In this document: one piece after another, positions 1 through 10,942 of the stretch
Layout: the number at the start of each line of letters is the position of its first letter
How positions within the stretch are numbered: the stretch's first letter is position 1
Assembly: GCA_963738205.1 (NCBI GenBank)
Contig: CAVTVQ010000009.1
Coordinates: 248,001-312,000, forward strand
Origin: DATFQE01 sp963738205
GTDB lineage: Bacteria > Actinomycetota > Thermoleophilia > Gaiellales > Gaiellaceae
Length of the DNA: 64,000 nucleotides
Reading direction: 5' to 3'
Position numbers and translations under genes: made by a program
The notes under the pieces: model-generated
Database searches by the model: none
What the model was told of the DNA's origin: nothing
Seen by the model: only the letters and a program-made list of their open reading frames with translations

Positions 1-1
1 C

Positions 2-169
2 TGGCGGCACGACGGTCTCGAGCTCGCGGTCGCACAGGCGGGGGCGTTCTGCGACGACCCCGGGACGCCGCAGATCATCCGCGTCGATCCGAAGAAACCC
101 GCGGAGCAGAACGCTCTGCACGCGGGCGACAACCCCACCTGGACGCCCGCTCCGCTCGGGACACCGTAG
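2..169 (+). CDS. C-terminal fragment of a TolB/PD40-like beta-propeller protein (5' end outside window)
   Basis: Only the last 55 codons are in the window, read in frame from base 2 to the TAG at 167-169. The end, with HAGDNPTWTPAP just before the stop, resembles the repeat edge of WD40-like/TolB propeller (PD40) proteins, where an N-P-x-W-x-P pattern recurs in each blade. Such proteins are usually secreted or periplasmic and bind proteins or sugars. The stop overlaps the GTG of the next gene (TAGTG), so the two are translationally coupled in an operon. The family call rests on one blade motif, so it is tentative; the existence of the reading frame is more secure. Confidence 0.5.
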   Translation, partial: WRHDGLELAVAQAGAFCDDPGTPQIIRVDPKKPAEQNALHAGDNPTWTPAPLGTP

Positions 170-1843
170 TGCTCTGCAAGACCTGCCGCCGCCAGGTGGC
201 CAAGGGCGCAGCGTTCTGCCCGAGCTGCGGGAGCTCCGTCGGAGGAAGGGACGAGCTCGCGCTCGAGGTCGTGCTGCCGGGCGGCGCCCGGGTCCCGCTC
301 ACGGGCTCGCTCGCGATCGGGCGGGCGGCCGACAACGCGATCCAGCTCGACGACCGCTCCGTCTCGCGGCATCACGCGCGCGTCAGCGCCGGCGGCGACG
401 GCGCGTGGGTCGAGGACGCGGGCTCGACGCACGGGACGTTCCTCGACGGGAAGCCGGTCGGCGCCCGTGCGCCGCTGCGCGACGGGGCCAGCGTCCACGT
501 CGGCAACGTCGAGTTCCGGGTCGAGCGGCGCCGTCAAGAGAGCGAGGCGGGCCGGACGATCGTCGTGCGGCCGGGTGCCAGCCTGCTCGTCTCCGCTGTC
601 GGGGCCAGCGAGGTCGACCCGGCCGCGACGTCCTATGGCTTCCGGCCGCGCGTGCGCTCCGGTTGGGCGCTGAAGCGGCTCGAGGAGGGCGAGGGCACGC
701 GGCGCTGGGTGCTGAAGGACCTGCGCGGCGACGGCGCTTTCGTGCGCATGGGCGACGACGACGCGGCCGTCTTTCGCATGCTCGACGGCCGGCACGCCCT
801 GCCCGAGCTGATCACCGGACGCGGAGGAGCGCTTCGGTCCGGGCGGCGCCACGCGGCTCGCGCGCCTACTGGCAGACCTGGGCGAGCGCGGGCTGCTCGA
901 GGGCGTCCAGAGCTCGACGATGGACGGCGCCTCGAGCGGCATCGCCGCCGCGCTGAAGCCGCACGAGTTCGAGATCAAGGGGCTCGGCCGGCTGTTCGAG
1001 CGCGTGTACCTCGCGGGCGGCTGGGTCCTCTTCACGCGGGCGGCGCTGATCGCGATGTCCGTCATCGGCGTGGCGGGCCTGGTGACGTTCTTCTACTTGA
1101 TCGCCCGGCGCTATGGGACGCCGTTCGTGGTCGCCGACCGCATCGGGATCGGCGCCTTCGTCTTCCTGCTCGGCCGCTTCCTGGTGGTGGCCCTGCACGA
1201 GCTGGCCCACGGGCTCGTCGTCAGCTCGTTCGGGCGGCGGGTGTCGCGCGCGGGCCTGAAGCTGATGCTCGTCTTCCCGTACGCGTTCGTCGACACCTCC
1301 GACGGCTGGTTCGAGCCGCGTCGCCGCCGCCTGGCGATCAGCGCAGCCGGGCCGGCCAGCGACCTGCTCGTCGGTGGCGTCTTCTCCCTCGGAGCCGCGT
1401 TCGTCCACGGCACGGTCCGCGACGTGCTCTTCCAGCTCGCGTTTGCCGCCTACGTCGGCGCGTTCTCGAACCTGAACCCGCTGCTCGACCGCGACGGGTA
1501 CCACATGCTCGTCGACTGGCTCGGGGAGCCCGGGCTGCGCAAGCGGGCGCGGGCGCACCTCGCGGCGGTCATCTCCGGCCGCGGCCGCGCCGCCGACGAG
1601 CCACGTGCGCTGCTCATCTATGCCCTGGCGGGGCTTGCGTGGACGGTGGCAGCTGTGGCATTCGTCATAGTGATGTCGACGCGCTATTACGGAGTCTTGA
1701 CGTCGCTGGCTCCGCCGGAGGTGGTGTGGGGCGTGTTCGGCGCCTTCTACCTGCTGATGTTCGTCCCGGTGATCGTGATGGTCGGCCGGCCTCTGCTCGA
1801 CCGACTGCGGCGTCGGAAGGACGACGACGTTGTCATCGCCTGA
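169..1843 (+). CDS. Zinc-ribbon / FHA / PqqD-like wHTH / M50-type membrane metalloprotease (one frameshift)
   Basis: Reading through a one-base frameshift gives about 557 residues. An N-terminal zinc ribbon (C3, C6, C17, C20) is followed by an FHA phosphopeptide-binding domain at about residues 31-115 (GR, SRHHAR, GSTHGTF motifs). Next is a PqqD-like winged helix at about 165-250 and a polytopic M50-like metalloprotease with HELAH near residue 344 and an NLNPLLDRDG third-ligand motif. PqqD-M50 proteins typically sit beside RiPP or bacteriocin export genes. The frame breaks at G817/G818: removing one G joins ELIT to DAEERFGPGG and then GLLEGV. Base 169 is a GTG overlapping the previous stop, and the end overlaps the next gene's TTG. 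FHA suggests kinase-dependent control; a Ser/Thr kinase lies about 5 kb downstream. The substrate is unknown; the following gene is the obvious candidate. Confidence 0.75.
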
Positions 1844-4800
1844 GGAGACCAAGCAGGCCGCCGACCTGATCGAGCGTCTGCTCACGGACGCCACGTTCAG
1901 AGGCGAGTTTCGCCGCGACCCGGCGGCCGCCTGCGAGAAGTTCGGGCTGAACGAGCTCGCCGAGGAGCTCCGAGGGGGCACCGGCGCCAAGGCGCTCTAC
2001 ACGCTCGAGCTGCGGCAGTCGATGTCCAGCCTAGCCGGAGTGATCATGGCCGCTGCGGCGGAGGGAATCGGCGCGCTCGAGCTGGCCGGCTTCGCCCGCG
2101 CTGACGACAAGCGCGTCGCGGGCGTCGTCAACGAGGCGCTCAGCCGTCACAGCATCAAGGCAATCAGCCAGGCCCAGATGCGCGCCGTCGACCACCACGC
2201 TCCCGGCCACGTGGAGCCCGAGCACGGTGAGGGGCATGCGAAGCACGAGCACGGCGAGGGCCATGCGAAGCACGAGCACGGCGCCGAGCACCACGAGCAG
2301 CACGACCACGCACACCACGACCACGGGCACCAAGGGCACGAGCACGGCAACGGTCACCATGCGGCGGCGGCGCCGCACGAGGATCACTCCGCCGCGCCGC
2401 GTCGGCACGAAGGCCACGCCTCGCTGGGCAAGACACCCGCGGTCGCGCCCCCGCACGAAGCGCATCAGGACGCGCCCGCGCCGGTCCACCACGAGGAAGC
2501 GCCCGCACCCGTCCACCACGAGGACGCGCCCGCTCCCGTGCAGCACGAGGAGCCGCACCCGAAGCCCGCGCCGGTCCACGAGCACGCCGAGGACGGCCAC
2601 GACCACGGGCCCTCGCTCCACGAAGCCGGCGGCCCCGCGGTCGCCCCCTCCGACGAACTGGCAGCCCTCTTGAGCAACCCGAACCTCGAGCTGCCGCCCG
2701 ACGCGCGCGCGGACCTCGAGTCCGGCCGCGTCGACCCGCGGCTCGTCTCGATGCTCACCGCGCTGACGAAGGAGCACAAGATCGGACTCTCCGTCGTCAT
2801 CACCGGTCACGACCAGTTCACGTCGGGCGGCTCGGTGTCCAACCACTTCGTCGGGCGTGGCCTCGACATCGCGAGGGTCGACGGGGAGATCGTGCGCTCG
2901 AACAGCTTCAAGTCGCGCGAGCTGGCGGAGGCTTTGGTGGATTTGCCCGAGTCGATCCGGCCGACCGAGGTGGGGACGCCGTGGTCGATCAACGCGCCGG
3001 GCTTCTTCACCGACGGCGGGCACCAGGACCACCTGCACATCGCCTTCGACGGCGCGGCGCCCGAGGGCTTCAAGTCGCCGGTGACCCCGGCGGCGGCCGC
3101 CGCGGCACCGCCGGCGGCAGCGGCCGCCTCGGCTCCCGCTGCGGCGGGTGGCGCGCCGGCCGAGGCCGGCAGCGGCGTCTTCAAGGCCGCGTCGCCAAAC
3201 GGCGGCGAGGCGCGCGCGCAGACCGTCGGCTCGATCCCGGCCGCCCAGCCGGAGCCCGCGGCCCCGCAGGCGCCGGCCCAGCCTGTCGCTGCCGTCGCCC
3301 AGGAACCACCGGCCGCGGCGGCCGCGGCGGTCGACGCACCGGTCGCGCTACCCGACGTCTCTGACGTCTACCCGGGCGACGACGCCCCGAAGGAGCAGAT
3401 CGCCGCGTGGATGGCCCGCCAGGCGCACAAGGCGGGGCTGCCGGGCGAGCTGCCGATCATGGCCTCGCTCGTCGAGTCGCGCCTGTCCAACATCAACTAC
3501 GGCGACGCCGACTCGGTCGGCTACTTCCAGATGCGGGTCGGGATCTGGGACCAGGGTGAGTACAAGGGCTACGGCGAGAAGCCGGAGCTGCAGCTCAAGT
3601 GGTTCATCGACCACGCCCTCCACGAGAAGCAGAAGCGCGTCGCGCGCGGCGACACGGCGTTCCTCAAGGACTCGAGCAGGTGGGGCGAGTGGATCGCCGA
3701 CGTGGAGCGGCCGGCGGAGCAGTACCGCGGCCGCTACCAGCTCCGCCTCGGCGAGGCGCGGGAGCTGCTCGGCGGCGCGCAGGCGTCGGCCCCGCCCGTC
3801 GCGCCCGACGCCGACCTCGACGCGGCGGTCGCCGGCGCCGAGCTCGACGCGGCCCCGCAGGCCAAGAAGGCACTGGCGATCGCCAAGGAGTACATGGGCA
3901 CGCCCTACCAGTGGGGCGGCGCCACGCCGGATACGAACTTCGACTGCTCGGGGCTGATGCAGTGGTCGTACAAGCAGGTCGGCATCGACATCCCGCGCGT
4001 GACGTACGACCAGGTCAACGTGGGCGAGCACATCGAGAAGGTCGACGACCTCGAGGCCGGCGACCTCGTCTTCTTCCAGGACTCCAGCGGCGACATGCAC
4101 CACGTCGGCATGTACATCGGGGCGCACAAGTTCATACACGCGCCGCACACCGGCGACGTGGTCAAGGTCTCGAGCCTCGACGAGTCGTACTACCAGCAGC
4201 AGTTCGCCGGTGGACGGCGGATGGTCGCGGCGGTCCCGGAGGCGGGTGCGCCGGCCGCCGCGGTTGCAGCGGTGCCCGGGCCGGAGCCGGGCGTCCCCGG
4301 CCCCGCGGCCGAGCCGCCGACGCGCCAGAGCGGCGTCTTCGCCGGGGTCGCGCCCGAAGCGGACACTGCGAAGACTCCGACGATCGCCGGCATGGCGGCC
4401 GCCGAACCGGCGCCGCCGCCCGCTGCGGCCGTCGCCGACGCCGTGGCCGCCGCACCCGCGGCGCCAGCGCCGGGCGTGCCCCTGCCGCCGATTGCCCCCG
4501 AGGACATGGCGAACACGAACGCGGGTGGGAAGCTCCATGGCTCCGAGTTCGCGGTGCACGACGCCGAGGGTGCGCCGGGGCCTGAGGGCAACCTCCATGC
4601 GGGCTACGACATGTTCGCCCGTGGTGGGGCTCCCGTTCGTTCGCCGATCGCGGGCACGATCGTCGAGGTGAAGGCCTCACGGGGCAACACCGGCCAGATC
4701 TTCGGCGGTGTCGTCAAGGTCCAGGGGGCCGACGGTCGCGTCTGGGTCTTCCGTCACGTCGACCCGACTGGAGTCGTCGAGGGCGGAACCGTGGAAGCCG

Positions 4801-6212
4801 GTCAGCAGATCGCGAGCGTGACGGAGTGGCAGGGCGGCTCGTCCCACGCCCACGTCGAGCTCTGGAAGACGCTCGAAGGGGGCTACAACGTCTCGAACAT
4901 GGAGGACCCGTACGTCGAGTTCCAGAAGGCGTACAGCGGCACCGGCACGGAGCTTCCACCGGACGTTCATGAGCACGGCGGGGCGGAGCACGACCACGAG
5001 GGCCACTCGCACGAGGGCGGCGAGCTCGCGGCCGCAGGCCCCGCGGCCGCACCCTCCGCCGAGCTCGAGGCGCTGCTGGCGAGCCCCAACCTCGAGCTAC
5101 CCGGGCCTGCGCGCGCCGATCTGGCGTCGGGCCGCGTCGACCCGCGCTTGGTCTCGGTGCTCTCCGAGCTTACGAAGGAGCACAAGATCGCGCTCTCGGT
5201 GATCATCACCGGGCACGACAAGCTGAGCTCCTCGGGGTCGGTCTCGAACCACTTCGTGGGGCGCGGGTTGGACATCGCGCGTGTGGACGGGGAGATCGTG
5301 CGCTCGAACAGCTTCAAGTCGCGCGAGCTGGCCGAGGCTTTGGTGGATTTGCCGGAGTCGATCCGGCCGACGGAGGTGGGGACGCCGTGGTCGATCAACG
5401 CGCCCGGCTTCTTCACAGACGGCGGCCACCAGGACCACCTGCACATCGCCTTCGACGACCCGCCGCCAGAGGGCTTCGTCTCGCCCGCGGCGCCGGCCGC
5501 TCCCGTCGCAGCGGCCGCCGTCCCGGCCGCGGCCGAGCCGGCCGTCGCCGAGCCGGCCGTCGCCGCCGCAGAGACACCGGCCGTAGCGCCACCCGAGCCC
5601 GCAGCCGCCCCGGAGCGGCAGAGCGGCGTCTTCGACGCGCCGAAGGAGGCTGACGCAGCGCACTCGGGCAACACCGTCCAGTTCATGCGGGCCGTCCACG
5701 AGGACGTCAAGGCGAAGATCCAGCAGCAGCCCGAGCCCGACCTGGAGGTCGCGAAGGTCGCGAGCGATGCGAGCGTCGGGCCGACGATCGACGGCTATCC
5801 CGGCGACGAGGCACCCAAGGAGCAGATCGCCGCATGGATGGCCGCGCGCGCGCAGGCGGCCGGCTTACCGCCGGAGCTGCCGGTGATGGCTGCGCTGGTC
5901 GAGTCCCGCATGTCGAACATCAACTTCGGTGACGCCGACTCGATCGGCTACTTCCAGATGCGGACGTCGATCTGGGACCAGGGCGAGTACGCCGGCTACG
6001 GCAGCGATCCCGAGAAGCAGATCAAGTGGTTCATCGACCATGCCGTGCACGAGAAGGAAAAGCGGGTCGCGGACGGATACACGAACTTCCTCTCCGACGA
6101 GTCGAAGTGGGGCGACTGGGTCGCCGACGTCGAGCGCCCGGCCGAGCAGTACCGCGGGCGCTACCAGGAGCGGCTCGCGGAGGCGCGTGCCCTGCTGGGG
6201 AAGTCCGCCTAG
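1830..6212 (+). CDS. Giant multi-domain peptidoglycan hydrolase with a RiPP-leader-like N-terminus
   Basis: This is a 1460-residue protein starting at TTG 1830 inside the previous gene. Residues 1-60 (IERLLTDATFRGEFRRDP, then EKFGL) resemble the leader pattern F-R-x-x-x-x-x-D-P of Nif11/Franean-type RiPP precursors. No Sec or Tat signal peptide is visible. Residues 120-270 are very His-rich. Catalytic modules in order: M15-like carboxypeptidase (about 283-407; SNHFVGRGLD, DHLHIAF), lysozyme/SLT-like (512-648; Glu in LVESRLSN, VGYFQMR), NlpC/P60 (678-798; FDCSGL, HHVGMYIG), M23/LytM (890-1017; HAGYD, HAHVELW), a second M15-like (1087-1210) and a second lysozyme-like module (1321-1457). Ala/Pro-rich linkers separate them. 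It should cut both glycan and peptide parts of murein. Export or maturation by the PqqD-M50 partner is inference. Confidence 0.85.
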   Translation: MSSPEETKQAADLIERLLTDATFRGEFRRDPAAACEKFGLNELAEELRGGTGAKALYTLELRQSMSSLAGVIMAAAAEGIGALELAGFARADDKRVAGVVNEALSRHSIKAISQAQMRAVDHHAPGHVEPEHGEGHAKHEHGEGHAKHEHGAEHHEQHDHAHHDHGHQGHEHGNGHHAAAAPHEDHSAAPRRHEGHASLGKTPAVAPPHEAHQDAPAPVHHEEAPAPVHHEDAPAPVQHEEPHPKPAPVHEHAEDGHDHGPSLHEAGGPAVAPSDELAALLSNPNLELPPDARADLESGRVDPRLVSMLTALTKEHKIGLSVVITGHDQFTSGGSVSNHFVGRGLDIARVDGEIVRSNSFKSRELAEALVDLPESIRPTEVGTPWSINAPGFFTDGGHQDHLHIAFDGAAPEGFKSPVTPAAAAAAPPAAAAASAPAAAGGAPAEAGSGVFKAASPNGGEARAQTVGSIPAAQPEPAAPQAPAQPVAAVAQEPPAAAAAAVDAPVALPDVSDVYPGDDAPKEQIAAWMARQAHKAGLPGELPIMASLVESRLSNINYGDADSVGYFQMRVGIWDQGEYKGYGEKPELQLKWFIDHALHEKQKRVARGDTAFLKDSSRWGEWIADVERPAEQYRGRYQLRLGEARELLGGAQASAPPVAPDADLDAAVAGAELDAAPQAKKALAIAKEYMGTPYQWGGATPDTNFDCSGLMQWSYKQVGIDIPRVTYDQVNVGEHIEKVDDLEAGDLVFFQDSSGDMHHVGMYIGAHKFIHAPHTGDVVKVSSLDESYYQQQFAGGRRMVAAVPEAGAPAAAVAAVPGPEPGVPGPAAEPPTRQSGVFAGVAPEADTAKTPTIAGMAAAEPAPPPAAAVADAVAAAPAAPAPGVPLPPIAPEDMANTNAGGKLHGSEFAVHDAEGAPGPEGNLHAGYDMFARGGAPVRSPIAGTIVEVKASRGNTGQIFGGVVKVQGADGRVWVFRHVDPTGVVEGGTVEAGQQIASVTEWQGGSSHAHVELWKTLEGGYNVSNMEDPYVEFQKAYSGTGTELPPDVHEHGGAEHDHEGHSHEGGELAAAGPAAAPSAELEALLASPNLELPGPARADLASGRVDPRLVSVLSELTKEHKIALSVIITGHDKLSSSGSVSNHFVGRGLDIARVDGEIVRSNSFKSRELAEALVDLPESIRPTEVGTPWSINAPGFFTDGGHQDHLHIAFDDPPPEGFVSPAAPAAPVAAAAVPAAAEPAVAEPAVAAAETPAVAPPEPAAAPERQSGVFDAPKEADAAHSGNTVQFMRAVHEDVKAKIQQQPEPDLEVAKVASDASVGPTIDGYPGDEAPKEQIAAWMAARAQAAGLPPELPVMAALVESRMSNINFGDADSIGYFQMRTSIWDQGEYAGYGSDPEKQIKWFIDHAVHEKEKRVADGYTNFLSDESKWGDWVADVERPAEQYRGRYQERLAEARALLGKSA

Positions 6213-6847
6213 ATCAGGCCCTCGCGGACGGCCTGGGCGACCGCCTGCGAGCGAGTGCGCGCGTTCAGCTTCGTGACCACGTCGTGGATCACGTTCTTGA
6301 TCGTCCGCTCGCTGTAGCAGAGCTTCTGGGCCACCTCGCGGGTGGGATGGCCGGCGGCCACGAGGCGCAGCACCTCCTGCTCGCGGGCCGTCAGCCAGGA
6401 GAGCGAGAGCCCGCGCGGCTCGAGCACCTCGCGTGACACGCGGGAGATCCCGCGCAGGAGGTTGCCGAGGATCTCGGGCGTCATCACGCCGGCGCCGTTC
6501 GACGCTCCGCGCACGCCGGTCTCGAGCGTCTCCGGGGTAAGCGTGTCCTTGCAGAGGTAGCCGACCGCTCCCGCCTGCACCGCGGCGAGCACGTCCTGCT
6601 CGTCGGTGCGCGACGAGCAGACGACGACTGCAGCACCCGTCTTCTCGCGCACCTCGCGAATGAACTCGCCGCCGCTCTGGACGTCGGGATCGACGAGGAC
6701 GACCTCGGCTTCGGGGAGCGCCGTGCTGCTCCAGGCCTCGCGGACGCTCGCCGCCTCGCCGACGGAGTCGACCTCCGCCATCCCGGCAAGGCACGATGCC
6801 AGCCCGTGGCGGTAGATCGAGTGGGCGTCCAGGATGAAGACCTTCAC
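6209..6847 (-). CDS. NarL/FixJ (LuxR-type) response regulator
   Basis: A 212-residue protein with an N-terminal receiver domain (acidic Asp in FILDAHS, phospho-acceptor Asp in VLVDPDV near residue 54, conserved Lys in YLCKD) and a C-terminal LuxR helix-turn-helix (LTAREQEVLRLVAAGH, then TIKNVIHDVVTKL). It should bind DNA as a phosphorylated dimer. No histidine kinase is adjacent, so it is an orphan here. The GTG start at 6847 has a good GGAGG Shine-Dalgarno seven bases upstream. Its stop overlaps that of the murein hydrolase tail-to-tail (CTAG). A divergent spacer of 170 bp separates it from the Ser/Thr kinase. Confidence 0.93.
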   Translation of the reverse strand: MKVFILDAHSIYRHGLASCLAGMAEVDSVGEAASVREAWSSTALPEAEVVLVDPDVQSGGEFIREVREKTGAAVVVCSSRTDEQDVLAAVQAGAVGYLCKDTLTPETLETGVRGASNGAGVMTPEILGNLLRGISRVSREVLEPRGLSLSWLTAREQEVLRLVAAGHPTREVAQKLCYSERTIKNVIHDVVTKLNARTRSQAVAQAVREGLI

Positions 6848-6953
6848 GCCGTTCCTCCGGTTGAGATGTCGCTCGCTGCGCTCGCCGGGCCAGAGCGGGC
6901 AAACGCAGCATACGACGTTCCGCCGTTCGGGAAAAGTTGGGCCTTCCGCGCCT

Positions 6954-6981
6954 TTGAATCGTCAGCCGATTGTCCTAGACT
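6954..6981 (+). promoter_or_regulatory. Sigma70-type promoter of the Ser/Thr kinase gene
   Basis: TTGAAT (6954-6959), a 16-bp spacer and TAGACT (6976-6981) match the housekeeping -35/-10 consensus well for a GC-rich genome. Predicted transcription start is near 6988, about 30 nt before the kinase ATG, which has an AAGGGGG Shine-Dalgarno sequence. Confidence 0.6.
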
Positions 6982-7017
6982 CGGACGAGCGAGTCCGCGC
7001 GTCGCCAAGGGGGCTAG

Positions 7018-9252
<2,235 letters not shown>

Positions 9253-9331
9253 GCCTCGGCACGCCTGAGCGCGTGCGTCCCCCAAGTGCGGGATAGCCCG
9301 TTCGCGCCCGCGCGCCGATCAGTCGTGCGGG

Positions 9332-10942
9332 ATGAGAACTGCGGCTCTTCCCCGAGCCTTCCGGCCCTCCAGCGTCCGCACGACGAGGCGCGAGTCGTCC
9401 GTGGGCTTCTACGGCGGACAGGCGCTCGCACGCAGGCGGCTGCTCGCGCGCGCTGCTCCGTTCCTCGGCGCCGGCCTGCTGCCCTTCGCGACCCTGCCGC
9501 TCCCACCGGCGATCACCGCCCCCTGGTCGGTCGCGGCCGCGGTGGCGCTGTGCGCCCTGATCGTGACCACGGCGATCTACGCGCCGTGGCACCGCCTGCC
9601 GCACTTCGCCCAGGTCGTGCCGCCGATGGCGTACTTCGTCGTGATCGCGCTACTCCGGGACGCCGAGAACGGCGCGAGCGGCTACACGCCGCTGGCGATG
9701 CTGCCGCTCTTCTGGCTGGCGCTCTACGGGACTCGCACGGAGCTCGCGATCGGAATCGCCGGCGTCGTCGCCGTCTTCTTCGCGCCGCTGCTGCTGATCG
9801 GCGCGCCCGACTACCCGCTCAGCGAGTGGCGCCGGGCGATTCTCTGGGTCGCGATGGCCTCGCTCGTCGGCTTCACGGTCCAGCGCCTCGTCAACCAGCT
9901 GCGGGCCCGCGCTGAGGAGTCCGCTCGGCGCGCCGAGGCGCTGCGGCGGAGCGAGCAGGAGAGCCACGCGATGCTGATGACCATGGCCTCGGTCGCGGAG
10001 GCGATGCAGGACGTCTCCCGCGAGGCCGCCGACGGCGCCGCCGCGCGCGCCGCCGTCTGCGCGGCCGCCGGCGCGATCGGCGGCAGTGACGTGGTCGCGT
10101 TCTTCGAGCCCGACGGCGCCGGCCAGCTGCTCCTCACCGCGTCGGTCGGCCCCGGGCTGCCGCTGGGCACCCGTGTTTCGGTCGGCAAGGAACCGTCCGG
10201 AGCGGCCGTGGCCTTCACCTCGAAACGGCCCTTCTTCGTCGCGGAGGCCGCCGACCACGCTGCCGTCTCGCAGCGCCTCGTCGAGGCGGGGAACGTCGAG
10301 TCGATGCACTTCGAGCCCGTCGTTCGTGAGGACGAGGCGATCGGCGTGCTCGTGCTGGCCTGGCGGGAGCGGCTCTTCCAGCTGCCGCACGTGACGGCGT
10401 CCGGCCTGCGCATGCTCGCCGCCGAGGCCGCCATCGCCATCGACCGCGCCGACCTGCTGGCCAGGCTCGAGGTGAGCGCCCGCACCGACGACCTGACCGG
10501 GCTGCCGAACCGCCGCGCCTGGGAGGAGCAGCTGCCGCTTGAACTCGCGCGGGCGGAGCGCGACGAGGCGCCCGTCTGTGTCGCGATGCTCGATCTCGAC
10601 CGCTTCAAGGGCTTCAACGACGACCGTGGCCACCAGGCCGGCGACCGGCTGCTGAAGCAGAGTGCCGCCTCCTGGGCGATGCAGCTCCGCTCGACCGACA
10701 TGCTCGCCCGCTACGGCGGCGAGGAGTTCGCGCTCGTGCTGCCCGGCTGCACGCTGTCGGACGGTCAGCTCTTGGTCGAGCGGCTGCGCGCAGCGATGCC
10801 CGAGGACCAGACCGTCTCGGCGGGCATCGCGGCCTGGGACGGCAAGGAGACGCCGGAGCTGCTGGTGGGCCGCGCCGACAGCGCGCTCTATGCGGCCAAG
10901 AAGGCCGGCCGCGACCAGCTCGTCGTCGCCGCGCGGTTTTAG
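9332..10942 (+). CDS. Membrane diguanylate cyclase (multi-TM, GAF, GGDEF)
   Basis: A 536-residue protein. Four to six membrane helices occupy about residues 35-185, a GAF-like sensor about 225-380 and a GGDEF domain about 385-535. The active-site motif is an intact GGEEF near residue 462. An RSTD inhibitory I-site lies exactly five residues upstream, so product (c-di-GMP) feedback inhibition is expected. The reaction is 2 GTP to c-di-GMP at the inner membrane face. The start is uncertain: ATG 9332 is the longest choice, but GTG 9401 in the same frame would remove a basic, poorly conserved stretch. The stop overlaps that of the convergent Nudix gene (TTAG). Confidence 0.92.
   Translation: MRTAALPRAFRPSSVRTTRRESSVGFYGGQALARRRLLARAAPFLGAGLLPFATLPLPPAITAPWSVAAAVALCALIVTTAIYAPWHRLPHFAQVVPPMAYFVVIALLRDAENGASGYTPLAMLPLFWLALYGTRTELAIGIAGVVAVFFAPLLLIGAPDYPLSEWRRAILWVAMASLVGFTVQRLVNQLRARAEESARRAEALRRSEQESHAMLMTMASVAEAMQDVSREAADGAAARAAVCAAAGAIGGSDVVAFFEPDGAGQLLLTASVGPGLPLGTRVSVGKEPSGAAVAFTSKRPFFVAEAADHAAVSQRLVEAGNVESMHFEPVVREDEAIGVLVLAWRERLFQLPHVTASGLRMLAAEAAIAIDRADLLARLEVSARTDDLTGLPNRRAWEEQLPLELARAERDEAPVCVAMLDLDRFKGFNDDRGHQAGDRLLKQSAASWAMQLRSTDMLARYGGEEFALVLPGCTLSDGQLLVERLRAAMPEDQTVSAGIAAWDGKETPELLVGRADSALYAAKKAGRDQLVVAARF

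Noticed and set aside
2227..2673. Plus-strand Thr/Arg-rich frame inside the His-rich region
   Set aside because: An alternative-frame shadow of the His/Pro repeat codons; it has no Shine-Dalgarno and no family features.
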